From Dactylis glomerata (lineage: Eukaryota > Streptophyta > Magnoliopsida > Poales > Poaceae): DNA of 64,000 nucleotides. This document shows, in pieces, positions 22,701-35,483 of this stretch; position 1 is the stretch's first letter, and each line of letters opens with the position of its first letter. A program made the position numbers and the translations under genes. Below the pieces are notes generated by a model. It saw only the letters and a list, made by a program, of their open reading frames with translations, did no database searches and was not told where the DNA came from. The stretch spans positions 2,294,781 through 2,358,780 of the forward strand of contig QXEO01000382.1 in assembly GCA_007115705.1 (NCBI GenBank), written 5' to 3'.

Positions 22701-24120
22701 TCCTGAATTTATTCGAAATATTAGTTTATCCATCCAAAGTAAGACACAGTAGTTGCTTATTAGGAAAGAAAAGATAATCTATAGTTAAAGAGTTTTCCTA
22801 TAATTATGGACATGATGTACATGAGATCTCAAGTTATGCATCATGGAAATCCAGTTCTATCTTTGTGCTTTCATTTATGATTTATGTATATGCGGCCTGA
22901 CATTTCTTTGAAACATCAACATTGCATATGTGTCATAGGTTATCGGTTCCAAACAAAATCTGAGAGAAAAAAGTTCTATTTAGTGGCGCTTTAGCAAAAA
23001 AAATTACACAACCCAGCGGACAGTTCAGCATGATCTACTTCATTAGTCAAATTTCAAGATATAAATCCAAACAAGTTTCTAAAGCTATAAGCTATGCTCA
23101 AATTAGGACTGCGGGAGGGGGCAAACCTGAACTGGTACATGCGGCCACTCATGAGAACATCTTACTCTCTTTGGCGCTTGGTTTGCTGATTGCTAGACCC
23201 AGGCTGTCTCAGAGTGCCGCCGGCTACATCGCATCGCATGCGTCGTGTTCTCCGTGCGCGCGCCGGTGATGCTGCTCGGTGATGCTGCTACAGCAACCCC
23301 TAGACCATCTAGATACTAGATCTGCATAGTACAAGAACAGATTAGGCCAGAGACGGAATCACGAGTTCTGTCGTTTGATGCTAATCAGAGGAGATGACTA
23401 ATGTGGAAGGGAAAGTGTGATAGTGGGATACCATGAGCTATCCGAGAAGATAAAGATGTGGCCAGCAGCGGCAGCAGAGTAAAAGTAAGTAGGGCAATGG
23501 AAATATAGACAGCTGCCTAGCATAATTAATGCTCGGTTCTCTCAAAATAAAAAAATGTTCAGTCAGTTTGTAAATTTACTTTAGAGCCAATACTTCTACA
23601 ACCCGACTTTGATACCGTGTAGGATCCATATTCGTATCCGTGCCCCTCTAGGACACGGTCAAACCAAAACACTATATGTGGAGAATCAACCTATCACGTC
23701 TTTGTACAAATCAACAAACATCAGAAACTCTTAGATTGAAACAATTTCTTGGCGCAACTCGCCGAGACACGAAGCTCGACGGCGCAACTCGCCGAGACAC
23801 GAAGTTCGACGATTCAGTACACACCAGCATCATTATACATTAACCAGGCATACTCACGGTATCTTTCTTCATTGTAATCCGCCTATTTGCAAGGAAATTT
23901 TACACAATTACAACAGCCTCATCATCATAAATTAGTCAGACTGCCTAAAATAAAAAGGTATGATAGGAACCAGCCATTATCTTCATACCACAAAATCAAA
24001 AAAATTAAAATTCACATATGCCTTACATGTTCAAATTCCTAGGTCTACTTAACTCCTTTTCCATGCAACAAATATTTTAAATCGATGTGCCCTTATATTG
24101 AAACTTTGTATACACAGAAG
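22701..24120 (+). other. Helitron spacer between RPA-like and Rep/helicase genes
   Basis: It contains 3' UTR-like and promoter-proximal sequence without a supportable gene. A 30-bp unit is repeated in tandem at 23,751-23,780 and 23,781-23,810 (starting GGCGCAACTCGCCGAGACAC). A short GC-rich patch near 23,190-23,280 could be a captured fragment, but I cannot identify it. Confidence 0.5.
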
Positions 24121-27100
24121 ATGTCGAAACGATCAAACTCACGGCGAGACGCAGGCATGACACATATATCGGCAAATCGCATACAATATAAAGCCGCAAC
24201 ACCAAGACGATCAAAGACACGAGCAGACATCTTGCAAAATGAAGTCATGACAACAACACCGCCAACCTCGGGTAATATCCCATGCTCTTCTACATGTGTG
24301 TGTCTGAGTTTTTCTATCTAATTTCTATAGCTCATTCATGTCAAAACTCTTCTGATGTAGATCCATGAAGCATAATTCATTTTCCTACAGCTGTAACAGT
24401 ACTAAAATGTGTAAGAGGTACAAAAATATCAAAATTACCAAAAACACTATAGATTAAATAATAATAGTACACTACCAGATAAATATTATATGTCACCAGA
24501 CAAATTAAATGGCATACCTGTATTACTCTTTTCATTTTATCTAACTAAAATCATGTTTGGAATACTTACTTTTTTCTTAATATCAAACAAATCAGTGCAT
24601 CTACAGTAGTTATATCCCAACAGAAAAACACTCTTAATTTCTGCATATATCTTACAACATCACATTTGCAGAGATGAGCGTCCAAGACACATTACCTTCA
24701 GCAGTCAGTAGTAGGAAAAGGAAAAATATACTACCTCAGCATTCAAGGAACAAAAAACAAAATAGGGTTCTGGAGGAAAGAGGAAATACAAAACAAAATA
24801 TCAAGGCATGGAACTTCGGAAGGCCAACATACAAATGCAAACACTGCAATGCATTGCTATGGTGTGAAGAAAGATTAAGTTCAAATAGTGGAACTAAAGA
24901 ACCATCTTTTGGACTATGTTGCAAGCAAGGAAAAATTAGTCTGCCACCACAAGAAGTGCCTCCACCTTACCTTGCTAGCCTGCTAACAAGTGAAGGACAA
25001 GATTCAGTGAACTTCAAACAAAATATCAGGGCATACAACTCAATGTTCTCATTCACATCGATGGGAGGAACTGTGGACAAGGAAATAAACACTCGGAAAG
25101 GACCATATGTTTTTCGTTTGCATGGTGAGAACTACCACCACATTGGAACTCTTTTACCTGAAGGTGATAACAAACCCCGGTTTGCACAGCTGTACATTTA
25201 TGATACCGAAAATGAGGTGAACCATAGGATAAGTGCATCAAGATGCAATAATGACAAACCAACAGTGGACCCCCATGTTGTCGAAGAATTGCAAAAAATG
25301 CTCGATGACACCAACATCCTTGCAAAAACATTCAGAATGGCAAGGGATAGATTCAAAGAAGGGGATTACCATGACTATACTCTTCGAATACTAGACAAAC
25401 GAAATGGAACTCACAATCTTCCTTCCGCATCTGAAGTTGCAGCATTGGTCGTACGAGACCAAATTGGAGAGAGCGAAGGACGTGACATTGTTGTTGAATA
25501 CAAAAATATGGTACCCCAAAGGATATCGGAAATCCACCCAAAACTCATGTCCATGCAATACCCACTATTATTTCCATATGGAGAAGATGGTTTCAGACTC
25601 GAAATACCATACAAGAAAACAAATGGAGCTGAAAAGAGCAGAAAATATGTAACTATGTTGGAATACTATGCATTCTATCTACAACAACGACCTAACCAGG
25701 GAATGTTGTTGTTAATGTCTGGACATTTGTCACTTCAATTTTGGGTTGATGTTTGGACATGTGTCGAGCAGAATAGACTCAATTGGATCCGATACAATCA
25801 AGGAAAACTAAGAACTGAACTATACAGTGGACTGCAAGATGCGCTTGAGCGAGGGGACACTAGAACAGAGCAAGTTGGAAAGAGGATAATTGTTCCTTCA
25901 TCTTTCACTGGTGGTAGAAGAAACAAGGCACAAAACTTACAAGATGCATTTGCAATATGTCGTTGGGCTGGATACCCAAATCTGTTTATAACATTCACAT
26001 GCAATGCAAACTGGCCTGAGATCCAATACATGCTAGATGAAGCACGAGGTGGCCAGAAACCAGCCGATCGGCCAGATATTGTGGACAGAGTTTTTATGAT
26101 AAAACTAAAGGAACTAATGAGAGATATTAAACAAAATAAACACTTTGGAGAAACATTTGCAAGTAAGTGTCATCGACTATCAATCTTTACTTTCATGCAT
26201 CGAAAACTGTTATGTCAGATTATACAATATGACTAACTAACATTCAAATTTATTAAGTCTAACCAAATATTATCACTTGCAGTTATATACACTATAGAGT
26301 TCCAGAAGAGGGGACTGCCTCATGCCCACATACTAATATTTCTTAAGGACAAAGACAAGTACCCTGAACCATGTCAAATTGACAAAATAATAAGTGCAGA
26401 GATACCAAACAAAGATGAGGATCTAGAGGCATTTCAAGCCGTCGAGAACTTCATGATGCATGGCCCGTGTGGAGAGGCAAATCAAAAGTCACCATGCATG
26501 ATGGACCATAAATGCACAAAGCACTTCCCAAAAAGGTTCAATGACAATACTACAATTGACGAGGATGGGTTTCCAGTATATAGAAGGAGGGATGACGGAA
26601 GGCAGATAAAAAAGGGAGGAGTCATGCTAGACAACGGATTTGTCGTGCCATATAACCGGGATCTGTTAGTCAAATTTCAGGCTCACATAAATGTAGAGTG
26701 GTGCAACAGGTCTAGGTCAATAAAGCACCTATTTAAGTACATCCATAAAGATGATGACCAGGTGACAGCCTTGATAAAGGAAAGAGATGCGGAAAATGAT
26801 ACTGACGAGATCAAGAAATACCTAGAGATGAGGTACATATCAACAACGGAAGCATGTTGGAGGCTATTCCAGTTTGATCTACACCATCGTGAACCACCGG
26901 TCGAGAGGCTTCAATTTCATCTTGAAAACGAACAGCAAGTGATTTTTCCTGATTCAACTGATCTTGAGAAAATAGTAAGAAAGGCAGGATCAAAAATAAC
27001 AAAGTTCACTCAATGGATGGAAGCAAATAAAATACACGAGCTAGGAAAAGAATTAACCTACGCAGAATTCCCTTCAAAATTTGCATGGAAAAGCAAAACA

Positions 27101-29142
27101 AAAAGCTGGGAGAAACGAAAGAGGAGGGACTATGCGATTGGAAGAATCTACTATGCACATCCAGCAAGTGGTGAGCGCTACTATCTAAGGATGCTTCTAA
27201 ACACAGTGAAAGGATGCACATCATTTGAGAATATTAGAACTGTTGGTGGAGTAATCCACCCAACATACAAAGCAGCATGCCAAGCACTCGGATTTCTCGA
27301 TGACGACAATGAATGGATTGATTGCATCAATGAAGCATCAAGTTGGGCATCTGGAACACAATTGCGTCAGCTATTCACCACAATATTGACACACTGTGAA
27401 GTAACAAGCCCAAAGATTTTATGGGATTCGACGTGGGAGGCGCTGTGCGAAGATATGCAGTACAAAAGAAGAGCTATCCTAAACTTTCCAACGCTGCAGC
27501 TTACAACCACACAGAAAAAGGCATATGCTCTGATTGAGATAGAGAAACTGATGAGGCAAGTAGGAAAGTCAATAAAGGACTACCCAGACATAGAACTGCC
27601 AAATGCCGCCGAGCTAGAGGAACTCGGAAACAGACTAATAAATGAAGAAGTCAACTACGACATGGACACACTCAAGGTTGAGCACCAAAACATACTAAAC
27701 AATCTTAACCAAGATCAGAAAAAGGCCTATAATGCAATAATGGACTCAGTTGACAAAGTCTAGGAAAACAGATATTTGTGGAAGGCTACGGTGGCACGGG
27801 AAAAACATATCTATGGAAAGCAATCACGACAAAACTAAGATCAGAGGGAAAGATAGTGCTTGCGGTAGCATCATGCGGAATTGCAGCTTTGCTTCTACAA
27901 GGTGGAAGGACAACACACTCAAGGTTCCGCATTCCACTGAATATCAAGGAAGAATCAACGTGTGAGATAAAACAAGGGTCGCATTTAGCAGAACTGCTAA
28001 AGAAGACCTCACTTATACTATGGGATGAAGCTCCCATGGCAAACAAACATTGTTTCGAGGCGCTAGATAAAACCCTTAGAGACATTCTCAGGTTCACAAA
28101 CAAAAACAGCAATGAAAAGCCATTTGGTGGACTAACAGTGGTACTGGGAGGAGACTTCAGACAAATCTTGCCAGTTATAACAAAGGGGAGGAGAGAGCAA
28201 ATAGTTAATGCTTCAATCAAAAGGTCATATCTATGGAAGCACTTTGAAATATTTGAGCTAACAAAGAACATGCGGCTCAAGTGTTTGTCAGATGATCCAA
28301 TACAAAAACAAAAGGTTGCTGAATTTGCAGAGTGGATACTACAAATAGGCGATGGAAAAACAACAACAGATGAAGGAGAAGATTGGATTAAAATACCAAA
28401 GGACATACTGCTACAGAAAGGTAAAAATGCAAAAGAAGAAATTGTACAAAGCATATACCCAAATTTGCTTCAAAGATACCGTGAGCGTGACTTTCTAGAA
28501 GAAAGAGCAATACTATGTCCACGGAATGAAACTGTCAGGGAGATAAACGAGTACATAATGAGCCAGATACAAGGTGAAGAGGTGACATACCTAAGCCTGG
28601 ATACCATTTGCAAGGCAACGACGAACAACTTTAGAATGGATAACATGTGTCCTACTGAGTTCCTCAATAACTTGAAGTTCCCAGGAATCCCAGACCATCA
28701 GTTAAAACTGAAGGTAGGTTTGCCGGTCATGCTCCTACGAAACATCAACCAAGCTGCAGGTTTATGCAACGGAACGAGAATGACAATAACACAACTTGGA
28801 AGCAAGTACATTGAGGCACAAATTATTACTGGAACGCATGTTGGCGAAAAGGTATACATACCTCGGATCATAATGTCACCCAGCGAATCAAAATGGCCAT
28901 TCGTGGTGAAACGAAGGCAATATCCATTATCAGTCTGCTTCGCAATGACAATAAATAAGAGCCAAGGTCAATCCTTGAATAAGGTAGGAATATATTTGAA
29001 TAAGCAAGTATTTTGCCATGGGCAATTATATGTGGCATTATCAAGGGTCACAAATAAAGAAGGATTAAAGCTACTCATCGATGACAAGGAGTGTCCAAAT
29101 GAAGACAGCGCTAAGAATATTGTATATAAGGAGATATTCTAA
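24121..29142 (+). pseudogene. Helitron Rep/helicase (RepHel) with one frameshift
   Basis: Three exons (24121-24271, 24672-26162, 26283-29142) splice in phase and encode about 1,500 residues. The first two carry the Helitron N-terminal region with Cys-rich motifs (CKHCNALLWCEE) and the 'helitron-like' domain. Exon 3 starts with the HUH motif (GLPHAHILIF) and continues to the Rep tyrosine motif (IKHLFKYIHK), where the first of the two usual tyrosines is His. The C-terminal half is a PIF1-type helicase: Walker A GYGGTGKT, Walker B LILWDEAPM, GGDFRQILPV, TINKSQGQSL, and YVALSRV near the end. An apparent single missing base near 27,757-27,763 creates TAG and shifts the frame exactly between Rep and helicase; otherwise both halves are open. 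The protein would nick and unwind DNA for rolling-circle transposition. Confidence 0.88.
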
Positions 29143-30713
29143 ATGACAGAGAAGTATAAGGGAATATTGTAAGAAAATAGGACATGCAAAATTCCAGTTC
29201 AGCATAGCCTATTACTGCTTGCTTACCATGCTTAACGTGTACTTAATGGACGTGATTATTTTACATAGCTGAATACATGCTTCTTTTAGTTTCTTGGCAA
29301 AGTTCAAATTAAAATTAAATTATTATGTAATTGTGGAATTATTAAACAGATCAAAGACCAAAGATAGAAAAAGTACTCTCTGTCATGCTACAAAACTCAT
29401 GAAGCCAAGATCTCAAACTAACAACTCCGACGAATAGTCACAAAAACCGAAAATAAATTATATAAACTCTCTTACAAAAACAGATATACAATGGGAAGAG
29501 GATGATGGGATTAGTTAAATGTCCCACTTCATGCAAAGCTTTAGAACCCGTTTGGATGCTGCCCAGGATAGCCTTGCCAATTCGCGGGTGCGTCAAAAAT
29601 TGGCGAATGAATCTGGCACCCGCGCCTCGCCAAAAAATTAGCGTGAGTTGAACTGCAAAGGAAAACGAGCTGAGGGCACGCCAATTTATCAGCGTCGAAC
29701 CAAACAGGCAGAAACCACTCAGTCAACGCCTATTTTTTGGCACGGGAGGCCACGGGCTCTAATCCAAACAGTCCCTTATTAACAAAGTTCTACTGCCCAA
29801 TGAAGCTACTTATCAAAATAATTCGTAGCTAAATTGTTGTTGAAAATAAATCAAATGAAACATCTATTCTAAAATGGGGAAATGCAGAAATTTAAAACAA
29901 GAAATCTTAAAAATTAAGTGGTAATCTGCTGCGGAAGAGTCATTCAGTCGCCGCCGATGTCGTCCTCAACTTTGGAGACTCACGTACCTGCGAAATCTGC
30001 GGGTAAAACTGCCGACGAAGCGGACACTCCAGCATCGCTGGGCGACATGCGGGCCGCCGCTGCAAACTGCAAGTTCATCTTCTACATTCCAGAAACAGAG
30101 ACAGCCAAATGCAGCCTTGCCGATGAGAGAACCATATATCCAAAGCTCCATCGCGCGTCAACGCCTTGGTAAGATTTTAAGATGAATCAAAAATTGTATG
30201 GATTAGGACTAGGCAGAGTCGATCCAGAATAGAATACAAAGGGGATTTTTCTTACTTTCTAACAAGAGAGAGAGAGAGAGATGTACAGATGAGAGAGGCT
30301 ACCGGTCGGTGCATTGCAATAGTCAGAATCGTACACACACGTATATATACATGGGTGACCAATCATGTAAAACAAAAAAATTAGTGCGAAAAAACATTAG
30401 TAAAATACAAGATGTATGTTTGAAAGTTATTTAGACAAAAAAGTGAGCTAAAAAATAGGTACAGAGATGTACTATAAAAAAATTAAGACCGACAAAAAAA
30501 AGGAATGAATAGGAACAAAATTAAGAAAAAAATTGCAAATAAATTAATCTATAGTAAAAATAAATTAATAAAGAGTTTACTCTAATTGTCAAAAAAGTTA
30601 TAAATAAATTTGTTGAACATACAAAAAATAATAATATTAGTATAAAAATTTCAAATATCGTAGGAGACTACATCCATGTATTGGCTAGCCGCGCAAATGC
30701 GCGGGCCATCCCG
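29143..30713 (+). other. Helitron 3' region, non-coding
   Basis: This lies between the helicase stop and the terminal hairpin. It holds the MITE at 29,544-29,775, a short open frame at 29,954-30,172 that might be a captured exon (no product recognised), a GA microsatellite at about 30,265-30,280, and AT-rich sequence. Confidence 0.55.
29541..29778. mobile_element. Tourist-like MITE in the Helitron
   Basis: A 232-bp element (29,544-29,775) has imperfect terminal inverted repeats (GAACCCGTTTGGAT and, reversed, GGGACTGTTTGGAT) flanked on both sides by TTA. TTA duplication plus a GTTTGGAT-type end is typical of PIF/Harbinger-related Tourist MITEs of grasses. Confidence 0.7.
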
Positions 30714-30717
30714 CTAG
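30690..30717 (+). other. Helitron 3' terminal hairpin and CTAG end
   Basis: GCCGCGCAAATGCGCGGGC forms a hairpin; nine bases later the element ends CTAG, followed by host T. This marks the exact 3' boundary. Confidence 0.9.
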
Positions 30718-30756
30718 TTGTTTTTATTTTGTCTTTTATTTTTAATTTACTTTGCT

Positions 30757-31701
30757 ATGGAGAACTCTCCATTTGGTTTCCTATTTGGAAACACCACTAC
30801 TACTACTGCTGCACATGTGGAGGAACCACCACCACCGTCGCCTGCTGAAATTGATCCTTTTAAAATACCTATGAAAATTGTTGGACGTATTATGGATAAC
30901 TGCTATTCAGGAGATGGAACTGTCCATCCCGGTGATCACTTATTATTTATACATGAATTATGCGAGTTGTTCAGATGTGCAGGTATTTCACCAAGCCAGG
31001 TCAAGAAGAAATTATTCTCTTTGTCATTAAAAAGCAGAGCTGAAGAGTGGTATCGACTACTACAAGACGGTCCATCTATGGCATGGGAGGATATTGTGCC
31101 TCTCTTTTATTCCAAGTTTTATCCTCCAAGTGAAATTCATAAAGACCGTAACCGGATATATAATTTTTGGCCTCATGATGGAGAGAGTATTGCCCAAGCG
31201 TGGGGGAGATTGAAGTTACTAATGCTCAAATGCCCCATTCATGAGCTCCCTAATAATATTGTTATTGATAATTTTTATCCATGGCTTACTCTTCCTGATA
31301 AGGATTATTTGGATGCTTCTTGCTTTGGATCATTTACTCATATGAAAGAAGATGCTAAGTGGAAACTTCTTGACTGTATACAAGAAAATGCTGAAGGCTG
31401 GGAAAACGACAAAGGTAGGAAGTCAGGTATAAACTATGATTATGAATGCATTAAATCTTTTATGGGGACTGATGACTTTCATACTGTTAGCACTGCTTAT
31501 GGTCTTGATTCACAAATACTTGCTAATTGTCTTAAGGCTTTTGCCTCTTATATTGACGTTCCAAAGAAAGATTGGAACAAATATCATGCGCCTTATAAAG
31601 CTCTATTACTCATATACCTGCTACAGCTACAGAAGTTTGTACTGTTGATAGCATTGTGCCTGAACCTTATTTTGAGAAGACACCTTTCCCTGCGAAGGTA
31701 A
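30757..31701 (+). pseudogene. gag: gag of element G
   Basis: Starts at ATG 30757 (MENSPFGFLFGN), 40 bp after the Helitron end, in what was G's leader. It has a short Thr/Pro-rich N-terminus and then the retrotransposon gag core (LKSRAEEWYRLLQDGPSMAWEDI, FYSKFYPPSEIHKDRN, IAQAWGRLKLLMLKCP). The frame is open to 31,701, but the natural continuation into protease switches frame between about 31,590 and 31,620, so the C-terminal residues in this frame are not authentic. No zinc knuckle is visible. The scrap at 53,739-53,821 is a copy of its middle (HMKEDAKWKLLD region). Confidence 0.85.
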
Positions 31702-34700
31702 AGAAGTACTCTACTTTGGTAAGTGTGTCTAATAAAAGTACTAAGAAAGCTGCAGAACCCGATGAGCAAATTACTATTAAGTCTCCTATTGCTATATTAA
31801 AGGATCTTGTTACTAAAGATGTAGGAGATGAATATATTCTTTTTTGTGAAGATGCTTCTAACATTCTCTCACATCCTAAAAAGCACAGGAAAGCAAGTGT
31901 TCCTGTTATTTCTGTCAGGATTGGAGGTCATTGCTATTATGGTTTATGTGATATTGGTGCTAGTGCTAGTGCTATTCCTTTGGAGCTTTACAAAGAAGTC
32001 ATGCACGAGATTGGCGCTTGTGAACTTGAAGATATTGATGTTGTTGTTCAGCTTGCTAACCGAGAGACTGTTTGGCCTCTTGGTATTGTTTGAGATGTGG
32101 AAGTTTTATGTGGTAAGACTAAATACCCTACTGATTTTCTAGTACTTGGCAAGGAGGCTAGTAAAACTTGCCCTATTATTTTTGGTAGACCATTTTTAAA
32201 CACTTATGGCACCGTGATAGATTGCAAGAAGGAGAATTTTTTTACTAAGTTTAATGGAGAGTCTTATGAGTTTAATTTTTCCAAGTTTGCCAAGACTTCT
32301 TATGAGAATGAAACACCTAATGAAAATTTTCGAGTTGAATAGCTTGCTTCTTTTGCTCTTGCTCCTAATAATGCCTTGCAGCAATTCATGGAAGATCACG
32401 AAAGTGATGTTTTTAGCAAGGAAAGAGAAGAGATTGACGACATTCTTCTTCATCAACCACCATTACTCAAGCATAATCTACCTGTGGAGGATCTTGGTAC
32501 CACTTTGCCGCCTAAGGAAGATCCTGTTTTTGAATTAAAACCTTTGCCTGCTAATCTTAAATATGCTTATATAGATGACAAGAAAATATATCCTGTTATT
32601 ATTAGCTCTAAACTTTTAGGAAAGGAAGAAGAAAGATTGTTGGAGATATTGAGGAAACACCGAGGGGCTATGAGATATACTCTTGATGATTTAAAAGGGA
32701 TTTCTCCCACTTTATGTCAGCATGCCATTAACATGGAGAAAGACGCGAAGCCAGTCGTGGAGCATCAACGCCGCCTAATTCCCAAGATGAAGGATGTGGT
32801 AATAAATGAGGTATTAAAACTCCTTGATGCTGGTATTATTTATCCTATTGCTGATAGTAGATGGGTTAGTCATGTCCATTGTGTTCCTAAGAAAGGAGGT
32901 ATGACTGTTGTGCCTAATGAGAATAACGAGCTTATTCCTCAAAGGGTAGTTGTTGGTTAGAGGATGTGTATTGATTATAGGAAGGTAAACAAAGTCACTA
33001 ATAAAGATCATTATCCTTTACCGTTTATAGATCAGATGTTAGAAAGGTTGTCTAAAAAGACTCATTTTTGTTTCCTTGATGGTTATTCTGGTTTTTCTCA
33101 AATTGCTGTTAAGAAGGATGATCAAGAGAAAACCACTTTTACTTGTCCTTATGGAACTTATGCTTATATGCGTATGCCTTTTGGTGTATGCAATGCTCCT
33201 GCTACTTTTCAAAGATGCATGTCTGCTATTTTTCATGGCTTTTGTGAAGAAATTGTGGAGGTCTTCATGGATGATTTCTCTGTCTATGGAACATCTTTTG
33301 ATAATTGTTTGCACAACCTTGATAAAGTTTTGTAGAGGTGTGAAGAAACTAACCTTGTTCTTAATTGGGAGAAATGCCACTTTATGGTAAATGAAGGAAT
33401 TGTCCTTGGACATAAAATTTCTGAAAGAGGAATTGAAGTTGACAGAGAAAAAGTGGAGGCGATTGAGAAAATGCCCTGTCCCAGAGATGTTAAAGGTATT
33501 CATAGTATTCTTGGTCATGCTGGTTTCTATAGGAGGTTTATTAAAGATTTCTCTAAGATTTCAAAGCCTCTTACTAATCTTCTTCAAAAGGATGTACCAT
33601 TTGTCTTTGATGATGATTGTAAGGAAGCTTTTGAAACTCTTAAGAAGGCTTTAACTACTGCTCCTATTGTTCAACCACCTGATTGGAATTTACCATTTGA
33701 AATTATGTGTGATGATAGTGATTTTGATGTTGGTGCTGTTCTTGGATAGCGCATAGATAATAAGTTGAATGTTATTCATTATGCTAGTAAGACTCTTGAT
33801 GCTGCTCAGAAGAATTATGCCACCACTGAGAAAGAGTTTCTTGCTGTTGTTTTTGCATGTGATAAGTTTAGATCTTATATTGTTGATTCTAAAGTTACTA
33901 TTCATACTGATCACGCTGCTATTAGATATCTTATGACTAAGAAGGACGCTAAGCCTAGGCTTATTAGATGGGTGTTACTTTTACAAGAGTTTGATTTGCA
34001 TATCGTAGATAGGAAAGGTGCTGAAAATCCTGTGGCCGACAACTTGTCTAGATTGGAAAACATTTCTTTTGATCCTATTCCTGTTAATGATAGTTTTCCA
34101 AATGAACAGTTGGCTGCAATAAATGTAACTTCGCGAGACCTTCCTTGGTATGCTGATTATGCTAACTTTATTGTTTCCAAGTATTTGCCTCCAACCTTTA
34201 CAGCTCGGCAAAGAAGAAAATTCTTCTACGATTTGAGGCATTATTTTTGGGATGACCCACATTTATATAAAGAAGGAGTTGATGGTATTATGCGAAGATG
34301 TGTACCAGAATATGAGCAAAAAGAGATATTAAGAAAATGCCATGGTAGTGCTTATGGAGGGCATCATGCTAGAGATAGAACCCCACAAAAGGTTCTACAA
34401 TCAGGTTTTTATTGGCCAACCCTCTTCAAAGATGCCAGAAGGTATGTTTTATCTTGTGATGAATGTCAAAGAGTTGGTAATATTTCTAGATGCAATGAAA
34501 TGCCTATGAATTACACTCTTGTTATTGAACCATTTGATTGTTGGGGATTTGACTTAATGGGTCCTTTTCCTCCTTCAAAAGGCTATACCCATATACTTGT
34601 TGCTGTTGATTATTTTACTAAATGAGTAGAAGCCATACCTACAAAGATTGCCGATGGTGAGACCTCGTTGAAAATGCTTAAGGATGTTATTTTTCCTAGG

Positions 34701-35483
34701 TTTGGAGTGCCTAGATATCTTATGACTGACGGAGGTTCTCATTTTATTCACGATAGTTTTAGAAAAACTCTTGCTAAGTATGATGTCAATCACAGAATTG
34801 CTTCTGCTTATCATCCCCAAACTAGTGGGCAGGTGGAGCTTTCAAATAGGGAGATCAAGTCTATTTTGCAGAAAACTATCAATAGATCTAGGAAAAACTG
34901 GGCTAGTAAGTTAAACGATGCGTTATGGGCTTATAGAACTACTTATAAGAACCCCATGGGTATGTCTCCTTATAAGATGGTTTACGGAAAAGCATGTCAC
35001 TTGCCTTTAGAACTAGAACACAAAGCTTTTGGGGCAGTGAGAGAGCTTAACAGGGATTTTAAACTAGCTGGTAAGAAGAGGTTGTTAGATTTGAGTTCTC
35101 TAGATGAGTGGAGAAATGAAGCGTATGAGAATGCCAGACTTTTCAAAGAAAAAGTCAAGCAATGGCATGATAAGAGAATTCTTAAGAGAGAGTTTCATGT
35201 TGGTGAGAAAGTTCTTTTGTATAGGTCTCGTCTCAGATTTTTTGCAGGTAAATTGCTTTCTAAATGGGAAGGACCATATGTTATTGTGGAAGTATACCAC
35301 TCAGGTGCTATTAAGATTGCTTCATTGAAAAATGATTCTACACAAGTGGTGAATGGGCAAAGACTCAAACATTATATTTCTGGAGATTCCTATAATGAAG
35401 ATGTTGATGTTATTGAAATGGTTTCTCCAGAAGAATTTATTCAAGACAAACTGCAGGAACCTGCAGAGTTTGTTTTCGAATAG
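31612..35483 (+). pseudogene. pol: pol of element G (PR-RT-RNaseH-IN) with six stops
   Basis: One reading frame carries the whole polyprotein but is interrupted by stops at 32091, 32340, 32958, 33333, 33747 and 34623. Domains in order: protease (CDIGASASAIP, about 31,950), reverse transcriptase (CIDYRKVNKVT; MPFGVCNAPATFQRCM; FMDDFSVYG, about 33,270), RNase H (TIHTDHAAIRYL), HHCC zinc-binding region (about 34,350-34,480), integrase (FDLMGPFPPSKGYTH; LMTDGGSHF; QTSGQVELSNREIK). FMDD and DIGA are usual in the Athila group. Every stop lies where the family has Gln, Arg or Trp, consistent with C-to-T or G-to-A change. The element cannot make pol. Confidence 0.9.

Larger units (their letters stand above)
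19379..30717 (+). mobile_element. Autonomous-type Helitron, 11.3 kb
   Basis: The 5' end is TCTATTATATTATTAAAAC at 19,379, preceded by host A. The 3' end has a GC hairpin (about 30,690-30,703, arms CCGCGCA and TGCGCGG) followed by CTAG at 30,714-30,717 and host T. This is insertion between A and T without target duplication, as Helitrons do. Removing it rejoins G's leader to its gag. It encodes both proteins expected of an autonomous plant Helitron: an RPA70-like protein (20,108-22,700) and a Rep/helicase (24,121-29,142). It carries a Tourist-like MITE (29,544-29,775). Direct repeats near the 5' end (19,438-19,460; 19,489-19,555) may be subterminal features. Confidence 0.93.

Noticed and set aside
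23030..23269. 79-codon frame in the Helitron spacer
   Set aside because: No recognisable motif and mixed composition; not enough to call a captured gene.
27786..28454. 222-codon minus-strand frame
   Set aside because: It is a shadow of the helicase coding sequence on the opposite strand.
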